Shown: positions 46,280 through 56,094 of the stretch, one piece after another
Numbering within the stretch: the first letter of the stretch is position 1
How the letters are laid out: each line of letters begins with the position of its first letter
Origin: Pseudomonas monteilii NBRC 103158 = DSM 14164
Lineage (GTDB): Bacteria > Pseudomonadota > Gammaproteobacteria > Pseudomonadales > Pseudomonadaceae
Reading direction: 5' to 3'
Length of the DNA: 64,000 bases
Assembly (NCBI RefSeq): GCF_000730605.1
Contig: NZ_BBIS01000003.1
Location: forward strand, 62,001 to 126,000
Notes under the pieces: model-generated
What the model saw: the letters and a program-made list of their open reading frames with translations, nothing else
Told to the model about the DNA's origin: nothing
Database searches by the model: none
Position numbers and translations under genes: made by a program

Positions 46280-46839
46280 TGAGCGAAGAAAACCAGGTCG
46301 AAAGCGAAGAGCTGCCGCACCTGCTGCTGGTGGACGACGATGCCACCTTCACCCGGGTCATGGCCCGGGCCATGAGCCGCCGCGGTTTCCGCGTGAGCAC
46401 TGCCAGTTCTGCCGAGGAGGGCTTGATCCTGGCCCAGCAGGACCTGCCGGACTACGCCACGCTGGACCTGAAGATGGACGGCGACTCAGGCCTGGTGCTG
46501 CTGCCCAAGCTGCTGGAACTGGACCCGGAAATGCGCGTGGTGATCCTGACCGGGTACTCGAGCATTGCCACGGCGGTGGAGGCGGTGAAGCGGGGCGCCT
46601 GCAACTACCTGTGCAAACCGGCCGACGCCGATGACGTGCTGGCGGCGCTGCTGTCGGAGCACACCGACCTGGATACCCTGGTGCCAGAAAACCCGATGTC
46701 GGTCGACCGCCTGCAGTGGGAGCATATCCAGCGCGTATTGAATGAGCACGAGGGCAACATCTCGGCCACTGCACGGGCGCTGGGCATGCACCGGCGTACC
46801 TTGCAGCGCAAATTGCAGAAGCGGCCGGTTCGGCGCTGA
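46279..46839 (+). CDS. roxR: RoxR, PrrA/RegA/ActR-family response regulator
   Basis: A 186-residue regulator. The receiver domain has the acidic pocket LLLVDDDATF and the phosphoacceptor Asp63 in TLDLKMDGDSGL. The C-terminal Fis-type helix-turn-helix (NISATARALGMHRRTLQRKLQKR) binds DNA. Two adjacent ATGs exist; the second (46279) has GAGGAG seven bases upstream and overlaps the roxS stop by one base. A REP pair follows. RoxR homologues control aerobic/microaerobic respiration genes. Confidence 0.93.
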   Translation: MSEENQVESEELPHLLLVDDDATFTRVMARAMSRRGFRVSTASSAEEGLILAQQDLPDYATLDLKMDGDSGLVLLPKLLELDPEMRVVILTGYSSIATAVEAVKRGACNYLCKPADADDVLAALLSEHTDLDTLVPENPMSVDRLQWEHIQRVLNEHEGNISATARALGMHRRTLQRKLQKRPVRR

Positions 46840-46850
46840 TTCTTGCAGGG

Positions 46851-46958
46851 CCTGTACCGGCCCTTTCGCGGGCAGGCCCGCTCCCACAGGTACCGCGCCG
46901 CCCATCACAGCAGCGCAGGACCTATGGGAGCGGGCGCCCGCGAAGAGGCCGGTACAGG
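46851..46958. repeat. Paired REP palindromes after roxR
   Basis: Two REP units in opposite orientation (CGCGGGCAGGCCCGCTCCCA and TGGGAGCGGGCGCCCGCGAA) are enclosed by outer arms CCTGTACCGGCC / GGCCGGTACAGG, so the whole 108-base block can fold into one long structure. It probably ends the roxSR message. Confidence 0.75.
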
Positions 46959-47068
46959 CATTAGATAATCTAAAAGACAATTCCTTTTATCGCGCTCGAT
47001 CCCCGCAAATCCCAGCCGTTGGCGTATCATTAGCCCCCTAACGGCAACCCCTCCAGGATCGCTTGCGC

Positions 47069-48010
47069 ATGCTCGCCCTTCTTATCCAGACGCTGAACAT
47101 CACGGCACCGGTTTTCGCCATGCTGTTCATGGGTGTACTGCTCAAACGCATCCATCTAATTGATGACAACTTCAACCGCGTCGCCTCGCAACTGGTGTTC
47201 AACGTCTGCATGCCGGCGCTGCTGTTCCTCGGCATCTACCACGCTGACCTGGCCTCAGCGATAAAACCGGGTGTCATCCTCTACTTCATCGTCGCCACTC
47301 TGGTCGGTTTCGCCATTGCCTGGGGCCTGGCCATCTGGCGCAGCCCGCTGGCAGAGCGAGGCATCTATACCCAGGGCGCGTTTCGCGGCAACAACGGCGT
47401 GATCGGCCTGGCCTTGGCCGCCAGCCTGTACGGTGACTATGGTATCTCCTTGGGGGCGGTGCTCGCCGGCCTGGTCATCCTCATGTACAACTCGCTGTCG
47501 GCAGTGGTACTGGCGGTGTACAGCCCGGACCTCAAGTCCGACCCGTGGAGCATCTGCAAGAGCATTTTCAGCAACCCGTTGATCATCAGCGTTTTGGTCG
47601 CCACGCCCATGGCCTACGGCCAGGTGCCGCTGCCCAACTGGCTGCTGACCTCGGGCGATTACCTGGCGCAGATGACCCTGCCGCTGGCGCTCATCTGCAT
47701 TGGCGGCACACTGTCGCTGGCGGCGTTGCGCGACAGTGGCAGGCTGGCCATCGATGCCAGCCTGGTGAAGATGGTCTGGCTGCCACTGCTCGGTACCCTC
47801 GGTGCATGGTTGTGCGGTTTCCGGGGGGCGGAGCTGGGTATCCTGTTCCTGTACATCGGCAGCCCGACCGCAGCCGCCAGCTATGTGATGGCGCGAGCGG
47901 CCAATGGTAACCATGAGCTGGCAGCGTCGATCATCGTGATTACCACGCTAATGGCGGCGATCACCACCAATATTGGCATTTTCATCTTGCAGTGGGGCGG
48001 ATGGATCTAG
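47069..48010 (+). CDS. AEC-family transporter (auxin efflux carrier type)
   Basis: A 313-residue inner-membrane protein with about ten helices. The first helix starts LLIQTLNITAPVFAMLFMGVLLKR, and the family-typical GTLSLAALR and GSPTAAASYVMARAANGN segments are in the second half. AEC proteins move small organic anions such as malate or malonate; the substrate is not readable. ATG 47069 is used; a TTG two codons earlier sits nearer an AGGA. An amino-acid permease gene follows after 55 bases on the same strand. Confidence 0.88.
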   Translation: MLALLIQTLNITAPVFAMLFMGVLLKRIHLIDDNFNRVASQLVFNVCMPALLFLGIYHADLASAIKPGVILYFIVATLVGFAIAWGLAIWRSPLAERGIYTQGAFRGNNGVIGLALAASLYGDYGISLGAVLAGLVILMYNSLSAVVLAVYSPDLKSDPWSICKSIFSNPLIISVLVATPMAYGQVPLPNWLLTSGDYLAQMTLPLALICIGGTLSLAALRDSGRLAIDASLVKMVWLPLLGTLGAWLCGFRGAELGILFLYIGSPTAAASYVMARAANGNHELAASIIVITTLMAAITTNIGIFILQWGGWI

Positions 48011-48065
48011 ATCCTTGACTGCAAACAACACAAAAACACAGCCTCACTGAGCTAAAGGACACTTC

Positions 48066-49424
48066 ATGCAAGACCAGAGCACGCCCGAGCGGTTACAGCG
48101 CGGGCTGAAGAATCGCCATATCCAGCTGATCGCGCTGGGCGGGGCCATCGGCACCGGTTTGTTCCTGGGCATCGCCCAGACCATCCAGCTGGCAGGCCCT
48201 TCCGTCCTGCTGGGCTATGCCATCGCCGGCCTGATGGCTTTCCTGATCATGCGCCAGTTGGGCGAAATGGTGGTGGAAGAGCCGGTCGCCGGCAGCTTCA
48301 GTCACTTCGCCCATCAGTACTGGAGCGAGTTCGCCGGCTTCGTGTCGGGCTGGAACTACTGGGTGGTGTACGTGCTGGTCGGCATGGCCGAGCTGACTGC
48401 GGTGGGCATCTACGTGCAGTACTGGTGGCCAGAGTTCCCGACCTGGGCCACGGCAGCGATCTTCTTCGTGGTGATCAACCTCATCAACCTGACCCAGGTA
48501 AAAGTCTACGGCGAGATGGAGTTCTGGTTCGCCCTGGTCAAGGTGGTCGCCATCGTCAGCATGATCGGCTTCGGCGCCTGGCTGTTGAGCAGCGGCCATG
48601 GCGGCCCGGATGCCAGCGTGGCCAACCTGTGGCAATACGGCGGCTTCTTCCCTAACGGTGTCACTGGCCTGGTGATGGCGCTGGCGGTGATCATGTTCTC
48701 GTTCGGTGGCCTGGAGCTGGTGGGTATCACCGCTGCCGAGGCTGACAACCCTCGCCAGAGCATTCCCAAGGCCACCAACCAGGTGGTTTACCGCATCCTG
48801 ATCTTCTACATCGGTGCCCTGGCGGTGCTGCTGTCGCTGTACCCGTGGCAGAAGGTGGTGCAGGGCGGCAGCCCGTTCGTGATGATCTTCCATGAGCTGG
48901 ACAGCGACCTGGTAGCGACCATCCTCAACATCGTGGTGCTGACGGCCGCGCTGTCGGTGTACAACAGCTGTGTGTATGCCAACAGCCGCATGCTGTTCGG
49001 CCTGGCCAGCCAGGGTGACGCGCCGCGTCAATTGCTGAAAGTGAGCCGCAGCGGTGTGCCGCTGACTGCATTGGGTGTTTCGGCCTTTGCGACCGGCCTG
49101 TGCGTGGTGATCAACTACCTGATGCCGGGTGAGGCCTTTGGCTTGCTGATGGCCTTGGCGGTGTCGGCATTGGTCATCAACTGGGCGAGCATCAGTATTA
49201 CCCACCTGAAATTCCGCAAGGCCAAGCTGGCCGCTGGTATTACCCCGTTCTACAAGAGCTGGGGGCACCCGTTGACCAACTACCTGTGCCTGGCGTTCAT
49301 CGTGCTGATTCTGGTGGTGATGTACCTGACGCCGCCGGTCCGCATCTCGGTGATGCTGATCCCGGGGTGGATCATGGTGCTGTGGGTGGCCTTCAAGATG
49401 AAGAAGGCTCGCCAAGCCAAGTAA
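48066..49424 (+). CDS. aroP: Aromatic amino-acid permease, AroP/PheP type
   Basis: A 452-residue transporter of the amino acid-polyamine-organocation family with 12 helices. Hallmarks are LKNRHIQLIALGGAIGTGLF near the N-terminus, MRQLGEMVVEEPVAGSFSHFA and MFSFGGLELVGITAAEADNP. Comparison from memory with E. coli AroP shows near-identity across these stretches, so uptake of phenylalanine, tyrosine or tryptophan is likely. Pseudomonas carries several such genes, so the precise member is uncertain. A REP element follows after the stop. Confidence 0.88.
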   Translation: MQDQSTPERLQRGLKNRHIQLIALGGAIGTGLFLGIAQTIQLAGPSVLLGYAIAGLMAFLIMRQLGEMVVEEPVAGSFSHFAHQYWSEFAGFVSGWNYWVVYVLVGMAELTAVGIYVQYWWPEFPTWATAAIFFVVINLINLTQVKVYGEMEFWFALVKVVAIVSMIGFGAWLLSSGHGGPDASVANLWQYGGFFPNGVTGLVMALAVIMFSFGGLELVGITAAEADNPRQSIPKATNQVVYRILIFYIGALAVLLSLYPWQKVVQGGSPFVMIFHELDSDLVATILNIVVLTAALSVYNSCVYANSRMLFGLASQGDAPRQLLKVSRSGVPLTALGVSAFATGLCVVINYLMPGEAFGLLMALAVSALVINWASISITHLKFRKAKLAAGITPFYKSWGHPLTNYLCLAFIVLILVVMYLTPPVRISVMLIPGWIMVLWVAFKMKKARQAK

Positions 49425-49430
49425 TACAGT

Positions 49431-49469
49431 GCCGGCCTCTTGGCGGGTTCGCCCGCGAAGAGGCCGGTA
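49431..49469. repeat. REP-type palindrome between convergent genes
   Basis: GCCGGCCTCTTGGCGGGTTC is matched by GCCCGCGAAGAGGCCGGT with one mismatch pair; it fills the gap between the permease and the PcaC-like gene and may stop transcription from both sides. Confidence 0.75.
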
Positions 49470-49476
49470 CAGGCAA

Positions 49477-49848
49477 CTACTGATAGCTGTCGATCACTTC
49501 CTGTGCCGCCCTGAAGGCATCAATCGCCGCCGGCACTCCCGCATACACTGCGCAATGCAGCAACGCCTCGCGAATCTCTTCCACCGTACAGCCATTGTTC
49601 AATGCCCCGCGCACATGCCCCTTGAGCTCTTGCGGGCACTTGAGTGCCGTCAGCGTGGCCAGGGTAATCAGGCTGCGGGTCTTCAGTGGTAGCCCCTCGC
49701 GGGCCCATACGCTGCCCCAGGCATGTTCATTGACAAAGTCCTGTAGCGGCTGGGTAAAGTCGGTGGCATTGCCCAGTGCGCGGTCGACGAATGCATCGCC
49801 CATTACCTGGCGGCGAATCTGTTCGCCGGTCTTGTTGCTATCAGCCAT
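49477..49848 (-). CDS. Carboxymuconolactone decarboxylase-family protein, PcaC paralogue
   Basis: A 123-residue single-domain protein from ATG 49848; a 26-codon extension upstream overlaps the antiporter gene and is rejected. It has the PcaC layout: RRQVMGDAFVDRAL near the start, HAWGSVWAREGLPLKTRSLITLA in the middle and NNGCTVEEIREALLHCAVYAGVPAA near the end. No CxxC of AhpD-type peroxidases is seen. No other protocatechuate pathway gene is nearby, so it may be a stand-alone paralogue with a different substrate. Confidence 0.82.
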   Translation of the reverse strand: MADSNKTGEQIRRQVMGDAFVDRALGNATDFTQPLQDFVNEHAWGSVWAREGLPLKTRSLITLATLTALKCPQELKGHVRGALNNGCTVEEIREALLHCAVYAGVPAAIDAFRAAQEVIDSYQ

Positions 49849-49858
49849 GTTGTTTTCC

Positions 49859-50944
49859 TTAGTGTTGGCGGCGCCAGGCGCGCACGGTGGTGAACAGCAA
49901 CACCATGGCGAGCACCGGCAGTACATAGAACAGCATCAAATGCTCAAGGCGACCAGCCAGCGGCATCCCCATGGTAAAGGCCGCTACGTGCAGGCCGTAA
50001 GCCAGGTACAGGCAAAGGAACACCAGGCCTTCGGCACGGGTGACGCGATAGCCGGAATAAAACACCGGCAGGCTCAGTGCCGCAACGCCAAGCATCACCG
50101 GCAGGTCGAAAGACAGCGCGTTGGGTGAGATCGACAGCGGCTCGGGCGTGACGAGTGCGGTCAGACCCAATACAGCCAGCAGGTTGAACAGGTTGCTGCC
50201 GATCACCGTACCCACGGCGATCTCCCGTTCGCCGCGCAGGGCGGCAATCAGCGCGGCGGCCAGTTCAGGCAGGGAGGTGCAGATGGCGACAACGGTAAGG
50301 CCAATGATGCGCTCGGACAGGCCCAGGTCGGTGGCAACCTCCACAGCGGCCTCCAGCAGCAGGTGGCCCGCCAGGCTCAGCAAGCCAAGGCCGGCCAGCA
50401 CCTGCAGCAGCGTGCCGGACCAGAAGCGCCCTGCACCGGTTTTTGCGCTATCCGGGGCAGGGTAGGTACGGGCATAGTGGCGTGACTGGTGCCAGAGCAT
50501 CGCCAGGTAACCGCCCAGACCCAGCAGCAACAGCCCTCCTTCAATCCGGCCCAGGTGGCCGTTGGCAGACAGCGCATAGACCAGGCCGCTGGCGATGATC
50601 ATCAGCGGAATGTCCAGGCGCACCAGTTGGCGCGACACGCGCAGGGGAATGATCAGCGCGGCCAGGCCAAGAATGACCAGTACGTTGAAGATATTACTGC
50701 CGATTACGCTGCCCACCGCCACGTCCGGCGCGCCCTGGTAGGCAGCCTGCAGGCTTACGGTAAGTTGTGGCGCGGTACTGCCGAAGGCCACCAGGCTCAG
50801 GCCGATGATCAGCGGGCGTACATGCAGGCGCTGGGCCAGGCGCAGCGCGGCGCGCACCAGCAACTCGGCGCCGCCGACCAGCAACACCAGGGCGATGCCC
50901 AGTTGCAGGAGGCTGAAGGTGGGAAGGGTGGCCAGGTCGAAAAT
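49859..50944 (-). CDS. Calcium/sodium antiporter-like protein (CaCA/YrbG family), probable ATT start
   Basis: A 361-residue ion exchanger with two inverted repeats of five helices. The first alpha-repeat has GSTAPQLTVSLQAAYQG and GSVIGSNIFNVLVILG, the second TSLPELAAALIAALRG and GTVIGSNLFNLLAVLG. An in-frame GTG at 50887 would cut the first helix in half. The frame is open upstream only to the stop codon of the RlpA-like gene, and the codon with a proper ribosome site (AGGAG, seven-base spacer) is ATT at 50944, giving a full first helix (LLQLGIALVLLVGGAELLV). No ATG, GTG or TTG lies between. Confidence 0.8.
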   Translation of the reverse strand: MFDLATLPTFSLLQLGIALVLLVGGAELLVRAALRLAQRLHVRPLIIGLSLVAFGSTAPQLTVSLQAAYQGAPDVAVGSVIGSNIFNVLVILGLAALIIPLRVSRQLVRLDIPLMIIASGLVYALSANGHLGRIEGGLLLLGLGGYLAMLWHQSRHYARTYPAPDSAKTGAGRFWSGTLLQVLAGLGLLSLAGHLLLEAAVEVATDLGLSERIIGLTVVAICTSLPELAAALIAALRGEREIAVGTVIGSNLFNLLAVLGLTALVTPEPLSISPNALSFDLPVMLGVAALSLPVFYSGYRVTRAEGLVFLCLYLAYGLHVAAFTMGMPLAGRLEHLMLFYVLPVLAMVLLFTTVRAWRRQH

Positions 50945-50962
50945 GGTCGGACTCCTGTCGCG

Positions 50963-51337
50963 TCAGTCGCTAAGCCCTTGTACTCGCACGCGCGCTGTTC
51001 CGCTACGGAGCATGCCGATTTTTTCTGCGGCGGCGCGTGACAGGTCGATCAGCCGGCCGCGGGTATGTGGACCACGGTCGTTGATGCGTACCACCACACT
51101 GCGCTGGTTGGCCATGTTGGTCACCAGCACGCGGGTGCCGAAAGGCAGGCTGCGGTGGGCGGCGGTAAGGCCATGCTGGTTGAAGGGTTCGCCGCTGGCG
51201 GTGCGTTTGCCGTGGTGGCGTGAACCGTAATAGGAGGCGGTTCCGGTTTTGTCATAACCGCGTGGGTTGATGTCGTGGCTGGCGCAGCCGGCCAAGAAGG
51301 AGAAGAGGGCCAGGGTGCCGAGGGATTTTTTTAGCAA
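50963..51337 (-). CDS. RlpA-like lipoprotein (double-psi beta-barrel domain)
   Basis: A 124-residue protein. The likely start is TTG 51337, in frame and preceded by AGGAG ten bases upstream; it gives MLKKSLGTLALFSFLAGC with lipidation at Cys18. The rest is the RlpA catalytic-type domain (GTASYYGSRHHGKRTASGE, LPFGTRVLVTN, VVRINDRGPH, RLIDLSRAAAEKIGM). There is no C-terminal SPOR domain, unlike full-length RlpA. RlpA cleaves naked glycan strands at septa; here a small form of unknown target is present. The antiporter gene follows in the same frame seven codons later. Confidence 0.8.
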   Translation of the reverse strand: MLKKSLGTLALFSFLAGCASHDINPRGYDKTGTASYYGSRHHGKRTASGEPFNQHGLTAAHRSLPFGTRVLVTNMANQRSVVVRINDRGPHTRGRLIDLSRAAAEKIGMLRSGTARVRVQGLSD

Positions 51338-51362
51338 ATCAAGTGCTCTCCTAGTGCGGCTA

Positions 51363-51446
51363 TTCGCGGACAAGCCCTCTCCCACAGGTATGTCACCGCC
51401 TATGACAGCGGCGCTGTAACTGTGGGAGCGGGCTCGCCCGCGAACG
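51363..51446. repeat. Paired REP palindromes between gatB and the RlpA-like gene
   Basis: TTCGCGGACAAGCCCTCTCCCACAG-like left unit and TGTGGGAGCGGGCTCGCCCGCGAA right unit are inverted copies about 30 bases apart. Adjacent to them at 51445-51461 is CGAGGGC-GAA-GCCCTCG, a 7-bp hairpin that may end the gatB message on the minus strand. Confidence 0.7.
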
Positions 51447-51473
51447 AGGGCGAAGCCCTCGCCGATAATCAGG

Positions 51474-52919
51474 TCAGCCTTCGAGCTTGGCCTTGAGCAA
51501 TTGGTTCACTTGCCCAGGGTTAGCCTTGCCCTTCGATGCCTTCATCGCCTGGCCGACAAAGAAGCCGAACATCTTGCCTCGCTTGGCTTCATCGGCCGCG
51601 CGGTACTGTTCAACCTGCTCGGCATTGGCTGCCAGCATCTCGTCGAGCATCTTGTCGATCGCACCGGTGTCGGTGACCTGCTTCAGGCCTTTGCTCTCGA
51701 TGATGCTGTCGGCATCGCCTTCACCGGCGGCCATGGCCTCGAACACGGTCTTGGCAATTTTGCCGCTGATGGTGTTGTCGCGGATGCGCAGCAGCATGCC
51801 ACCCAGTTGTGCAGCGCTGACGGGCGCCTGGTCGATTTCGACACCCAGCTTGTTCAGCAGGCTGCCCAGTTCGACCATGACCCAGTTGGCGGCCAGCTTG
51901 GCATCGCCACCGATCTTGACCACTTCTTCGAAGTAGTCAGCCTGTTCGCGGCTGGACGCCAGCACGTTGGCGTCGTAGGCCGACAGGCCGTACTGGCTCT
52001 GGAAGCGCTCGACCTTCTGCGGTGGCAGTTCCGGCAGGCCGGCGCGGACGGTTTCGAGGAAGCTGTCCTCGATGACCACCGGCAGCAGGTCCGGGTCGGG
52101 GAAGTAACGGTAGTCGTTGGCTTCCTCCTTGCTGCGCATGGAGCGGGTTTCGTCCTTGTTCGGGTCGTACAGGCGGGTTTCCTGCACCACCTTACCGCCG
52201 TCTTCGATCAGGTCGATCTGGCGCTGGATTTCGCTGTTGATCGCGCGCTCGATGAAGCGGAACGAGTTGACGTTCTTGATCTCGCAGCGGGTGCCGAATT
52301 CGGCCTGGCCTTTCGGGCGGATCGACACGTTGCAGTCGCAACGCAGCGAGCCTTCGGCCATGTTGCCGTCGCAGATGCCCAGGTAGCGCACCAGTGCGTG
52401 GATAGCCTTGACGTAGGCCACGGCTTCCTTGGCGCTGCGCATGTCCGGCTCGGAGACGATTTCCAGCAGCGGTGTGCCGGCGCGGTTCAGGTCAATGCCG
52501 GTGGAGCCGCTGAAGTCTTCGTGCAGGCTCTTGCCGGCGTCTTCTTCAAGGTGCGCGCGGGTGACCCCGATGCGCTTGATGGTGCCGTCCTCCAGGGCGA
52601 TGTCCAGGTGGCCCTTGCCGACGATCGGCAGGTCCATCTGGCTGATCTGGTAACCCTTGGGCAGGTCTGGGTAAAAGTAGTTCTTGCGCGCGAACACGTT
52701 GCGCTTGCCGATTTCGGCATCGATGGCCAGGCCGAACATGCACGCCATGCGCACGGCTTCCTGGTTCAGCACCGGCAGTACGCCAGGCATCCCTAAGTCA
52801 ACCAGGCTGGCCTGGGTGTTCGGCTCGGAGCCGAAGGTGGTGGCGCTGCCGGAGAAGATCTTCGACTGGGTGGCGAGCTGAGTGTGGATTTCCAGCCCGA
52901 TCACAACTTCCCATTGCAT
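51474..52919 (-). CDS. gatB: Asp/Glu-tRNA(Asn/Gln) amidotransferase subunit B
   Basis: A 481-residue subunit that binds the mischarged tRNA and carries the kinase site of Gat[18 protein letters not shown], the [14 protein letters not shown] motif and the DCNVS and [12 protein letters not shown] motifs are present; the C-terminal helical Yqey-like tail ([17 protein letters not shown]) is complete. It lies 11 bases downstream of gatA. Confidence 0.97.
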   Translation of the reverse strand: MQWEVVIGLEIHTQLATQSKIFSGSATTFGSEPNTQASLVDLGMPGVLPVLNQEAVRMACMFGLAIDAEIGKRNVFARKNYFYPDLPKGYQISQMDLPIVGKGHLDIALEDGTIKRIGVTRAHLEEDAGKSLHEDFSGSTGIDLNRAGTPLLEIVSEPDMRSAKEAVAYVKAIHALVRYLGICDGNMAEGSLRCDCNVSIRPKGQAEFGTRCEIKNVNSFRFIERAINSEIQRQIDLIEDGGKVVQETRLYDPNKDETRSMRSKEEANDYRYFPDPDLLPVVIEDSFLETVRAGLPELPPQKVERFQSQYGLSAYDANVLASSREQADYFEEVVKIGGDAKLAANWVMVELGSLLNKLGVEIDQAPVSAAQLGGMLLRIRDNTISGKIAKTVFEAMAAGEGDADSIIESKGLKQVTDTGAIDKMLDEMLAANAEQVEQYRAADEAKRGKMFGFFVGQAMKASKGKANPGQVNQLLKAKLEG

Positions 52920-52930
52920 GTGTGAATTCC

Positions 52931-54382
52931 TCAGAAGCCTTTGGGGGCGCGGGTGTGCCAGTCGGTCACTTGCTGGTAGCGGTGCGCGACGTTGAGCAGG
53001 CGACCTTCCTGGAAGTACGGCGCCAGCAACTGCACGCCGACCGGCAGGCCGTCGACGAAGCCGGCCGGCATCGACAGGCCCGGCAGGCCCGCCAGGTTGG
53101 CGGTGATGGTGTAGACGTCTTCCAGGTAGGCGGCGACCGGGTCGCTGCTCTTGGCGCCAAGCTTCCAGGCCGGGTTTGGCGTGGTCGGGCCGAGGATCAG
53201 GTCGACGTCGTTGAAGGCGGCCATGAAGTCGTTCTTGATCAGGCGGCGGATTTGCTGCGCCTTCACGTAGTAGGCGTCGTAGTAGCCGGCCGACAGGGCG
53301 TAGGTACCAACCATGATACGGCGCTGTACTTCAACGCCGAAGCCTTCGCCACGGGAGCGCTTGTACAGGTCGGTGAGGTCCTTCGGTGCTTCGCAGCGGT
53401 AGCCGAAGCGCACGCCGTCGAAGCGCGACAGGTTAGAGGAGGCTTCAGCCGGAGCGATCACGTAGTAGGCCGGGATGGCGTGCTGCATGTTCGGCAGGCT
53501 GATTTCCTTGACCACGGCGCCGAGCTTTTCCAGCTCCTTGACGCTGGCCTGGACCAGGTCGGCGATGCGTGGGTCGAGGCCGGCGCCGAAGTATTCCTTC
53601 GGCAGGCCGATGCGCAGGCCCTGCAGCGAGGCGTTGAGGTTGGCGCTGTAGTCCGGCACCGGCTCTTCGATGCTGGTGGAGTCCTTGGCGTCGAAACCGG
53701 CCATGCCTTGCAGCAGCAGGGCGCAGTCCTCGGCAGTGCGGGCCAGCGGGCCACCCTGGTCGAGGCTGGAGGCGTAGGCGATCATGCCCCAGCGCGAAAC
53801 ACGACCGTACGTCGGTTTGAGACCGGTGAGGTTGGTCAGTGCTGCCGGCTGGCGGATCGAGCCGCCGGTGTCGGTGCCGGTGGTGGCCGGCAGCAGGCGT
53901 GCAGCCACGGCAGCGGCCGAACCACCCGACGAACCGCCCGGAACGTGTTCAAGATTCCACGGGTTCTTCACCGCGCCGTAGTGGCTGGATTCGTTGGCCG
54001 AACCCATGGCGAACTCGTCCATGTTGGTCTTGCCCAGGGTGACCATGCCGGCTTCGGCCAGCTTGGCGACCACGGTAGCGTCATACGGCGCCTTGAAGTT
54101 GTCGAGCATCTTCGAGCCGCAGCTGGTGCGTACGCCGTTGGTGCAGAACAGGTCCTTGTGGGCGATGGGGGCACCCAGCAGCGCGCCGGTTTCGCCAGCG
54201 GCGCGACGGGCGTCGGCGGCCCGCGCCTGGCCCAGGGCCAGGTCTTCGGTGACGCTGATGAAACTGTTGATTTGCGGGTCGAGCTGCTTGATGCGCGCCA
54301 GCAGGGCGCCGGTCAGCTCTTCGGAAGAAAACGACTTGTCGGCGAGTCCGCGGGCGATCTCGGCCAGGGTCAATTGATGCAT
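52931..54382 (-). CDS. gatA: Asp/Glu-tRNA(Asn/Gln) amidotransferase subunit A
   Basis: A 483-residue amidase-signature enzyme that releases ammonia from glutamine. The Ser-cisSer-Lys triad is in the usual order: the lysine in PIAHKDLF, the cis-serine in [14 protein letters not shown] and the nucleophilic serine in [12 protein letters not shown]. Second gene of gatC-gatA-gatB, 15 bases after gatC. Confidence 0.97.
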   Translation of the reverse strand: MHQLTLAEIARGLADKSFSSEELTGALLARIKQLDPQINSFISVTEDLALGQARAADARRAAGETGALLGAPIAHKDLFCTNGVRTSCGSKMLDNFKAPYDATVVAKLAEAGMVTLGKTNMDEFAMGSANESSHYGAVKNPWNLEHVPGGSSGGSAAAVAARLLPATTGTDTGGSIRQPAALTNLTGLKPTYGRVSRWGMIAYASSLDQGGPLARTAEDCALLLQGMAGFDAKDSTSIEEPVPDYSANLNASLQGLRIGLPKEYFGAGLDPRIADLVQASVKELEKLGAVVKEISLPNMQHAIPAYYVIAPAEASSNLSRFDGVRFGYRCEAPKDLTDLYKRSRGEGFGVEVQRRIMVGTYALSAGYYDAYYVKAQQIRRLIKNDFMAAFNDVDLILGPTTPNPAWKLGAKSSDPVAAYLEDVYTITANLAGLPGLSMPAGFVDGLPVGVQLLAPYFQEGRLLNVAHRYQQVTDWHTRAPKGF

Positions 54383-54397
54383 GGCAGGCTCTATCCC

Positions 54398-54685
54398 TTA
54401 CTCGATGACTTTGGGAACCAGGTACAGACCGCTTTCGGTCGATGGCGCGATTGCTTGGTAGGCATCACGCTGGTTGCTTTCGGTGACCTGGTCGGGGCGC
54501 AGGCGCTGGCTGGCCTCCAGGGGGTGGGCCAGGGGTTCGATGCCAGTGGTATCGACCGCTTGCATCTGGTCGACCAGCCCGAGAATGCTGTTCAGGGCGT
54601 CAGTAATGCGTGGCAGTTCGCCATCATTCAGGCCCAGGCGGGCCAGATGGGCGATCTTTTCCACGTCGCAGCGTTCAAGCGCCAT
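54398..54685 (-). CDS. gatC: Asp/Glu-tRNA(Asn/Gln) amidotransferase subunit C
   Basis: A 95-residue small subunit that wraps around GatA and stabilises the complex. [17 protein letters not shown] is the family's N-terminus, and the Pro-rich middle and [12 protein letters not shown] end are typical. It is divergent from mreB and starts the gatCAB operon. The complex amidates misacylated Asp-tRNA(Asn) and/or Glu-tRNA(Gln). Confidence 0.95.
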
Positions 54686-54731
54686 GGGGATCTCCAGGGG
54701 AAACAAAGAACGGAATTTGGGTCCGCAGTGA

Positions 54732-55928
<1,197 letters not shown>

Positions 55929-55958
55929 TCCCACTTGCTGTTCGCGAGCGCCCGGTTT

Positions 55959-55985
55959 ACAGGTAGTACTCACAGTGCTACCTGT
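55959..55985 (+). other. 12-bp hairpin between mreB and mreC
   Basis: ACAGGTAGTACT and AGTGCTACCTGT pair over 12 positions (one G-U wobble) around a CAC triloop. There is no T run. It starts 30 bases after the mreB stop and could be a processing or stability element that sets MreB above MreC. Confidence 0.65.
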
Positions 55986-56094
55986 ATGTGCTGGGCTGGC
56001 GCCCATTCAGGGCGCCGTATCCGTCAACCCGCAACCAGGCTGGTGCGTTGTCCCATGTCCAATGACCTCCTGAGTCGTCCACGAGGAACGGCCC

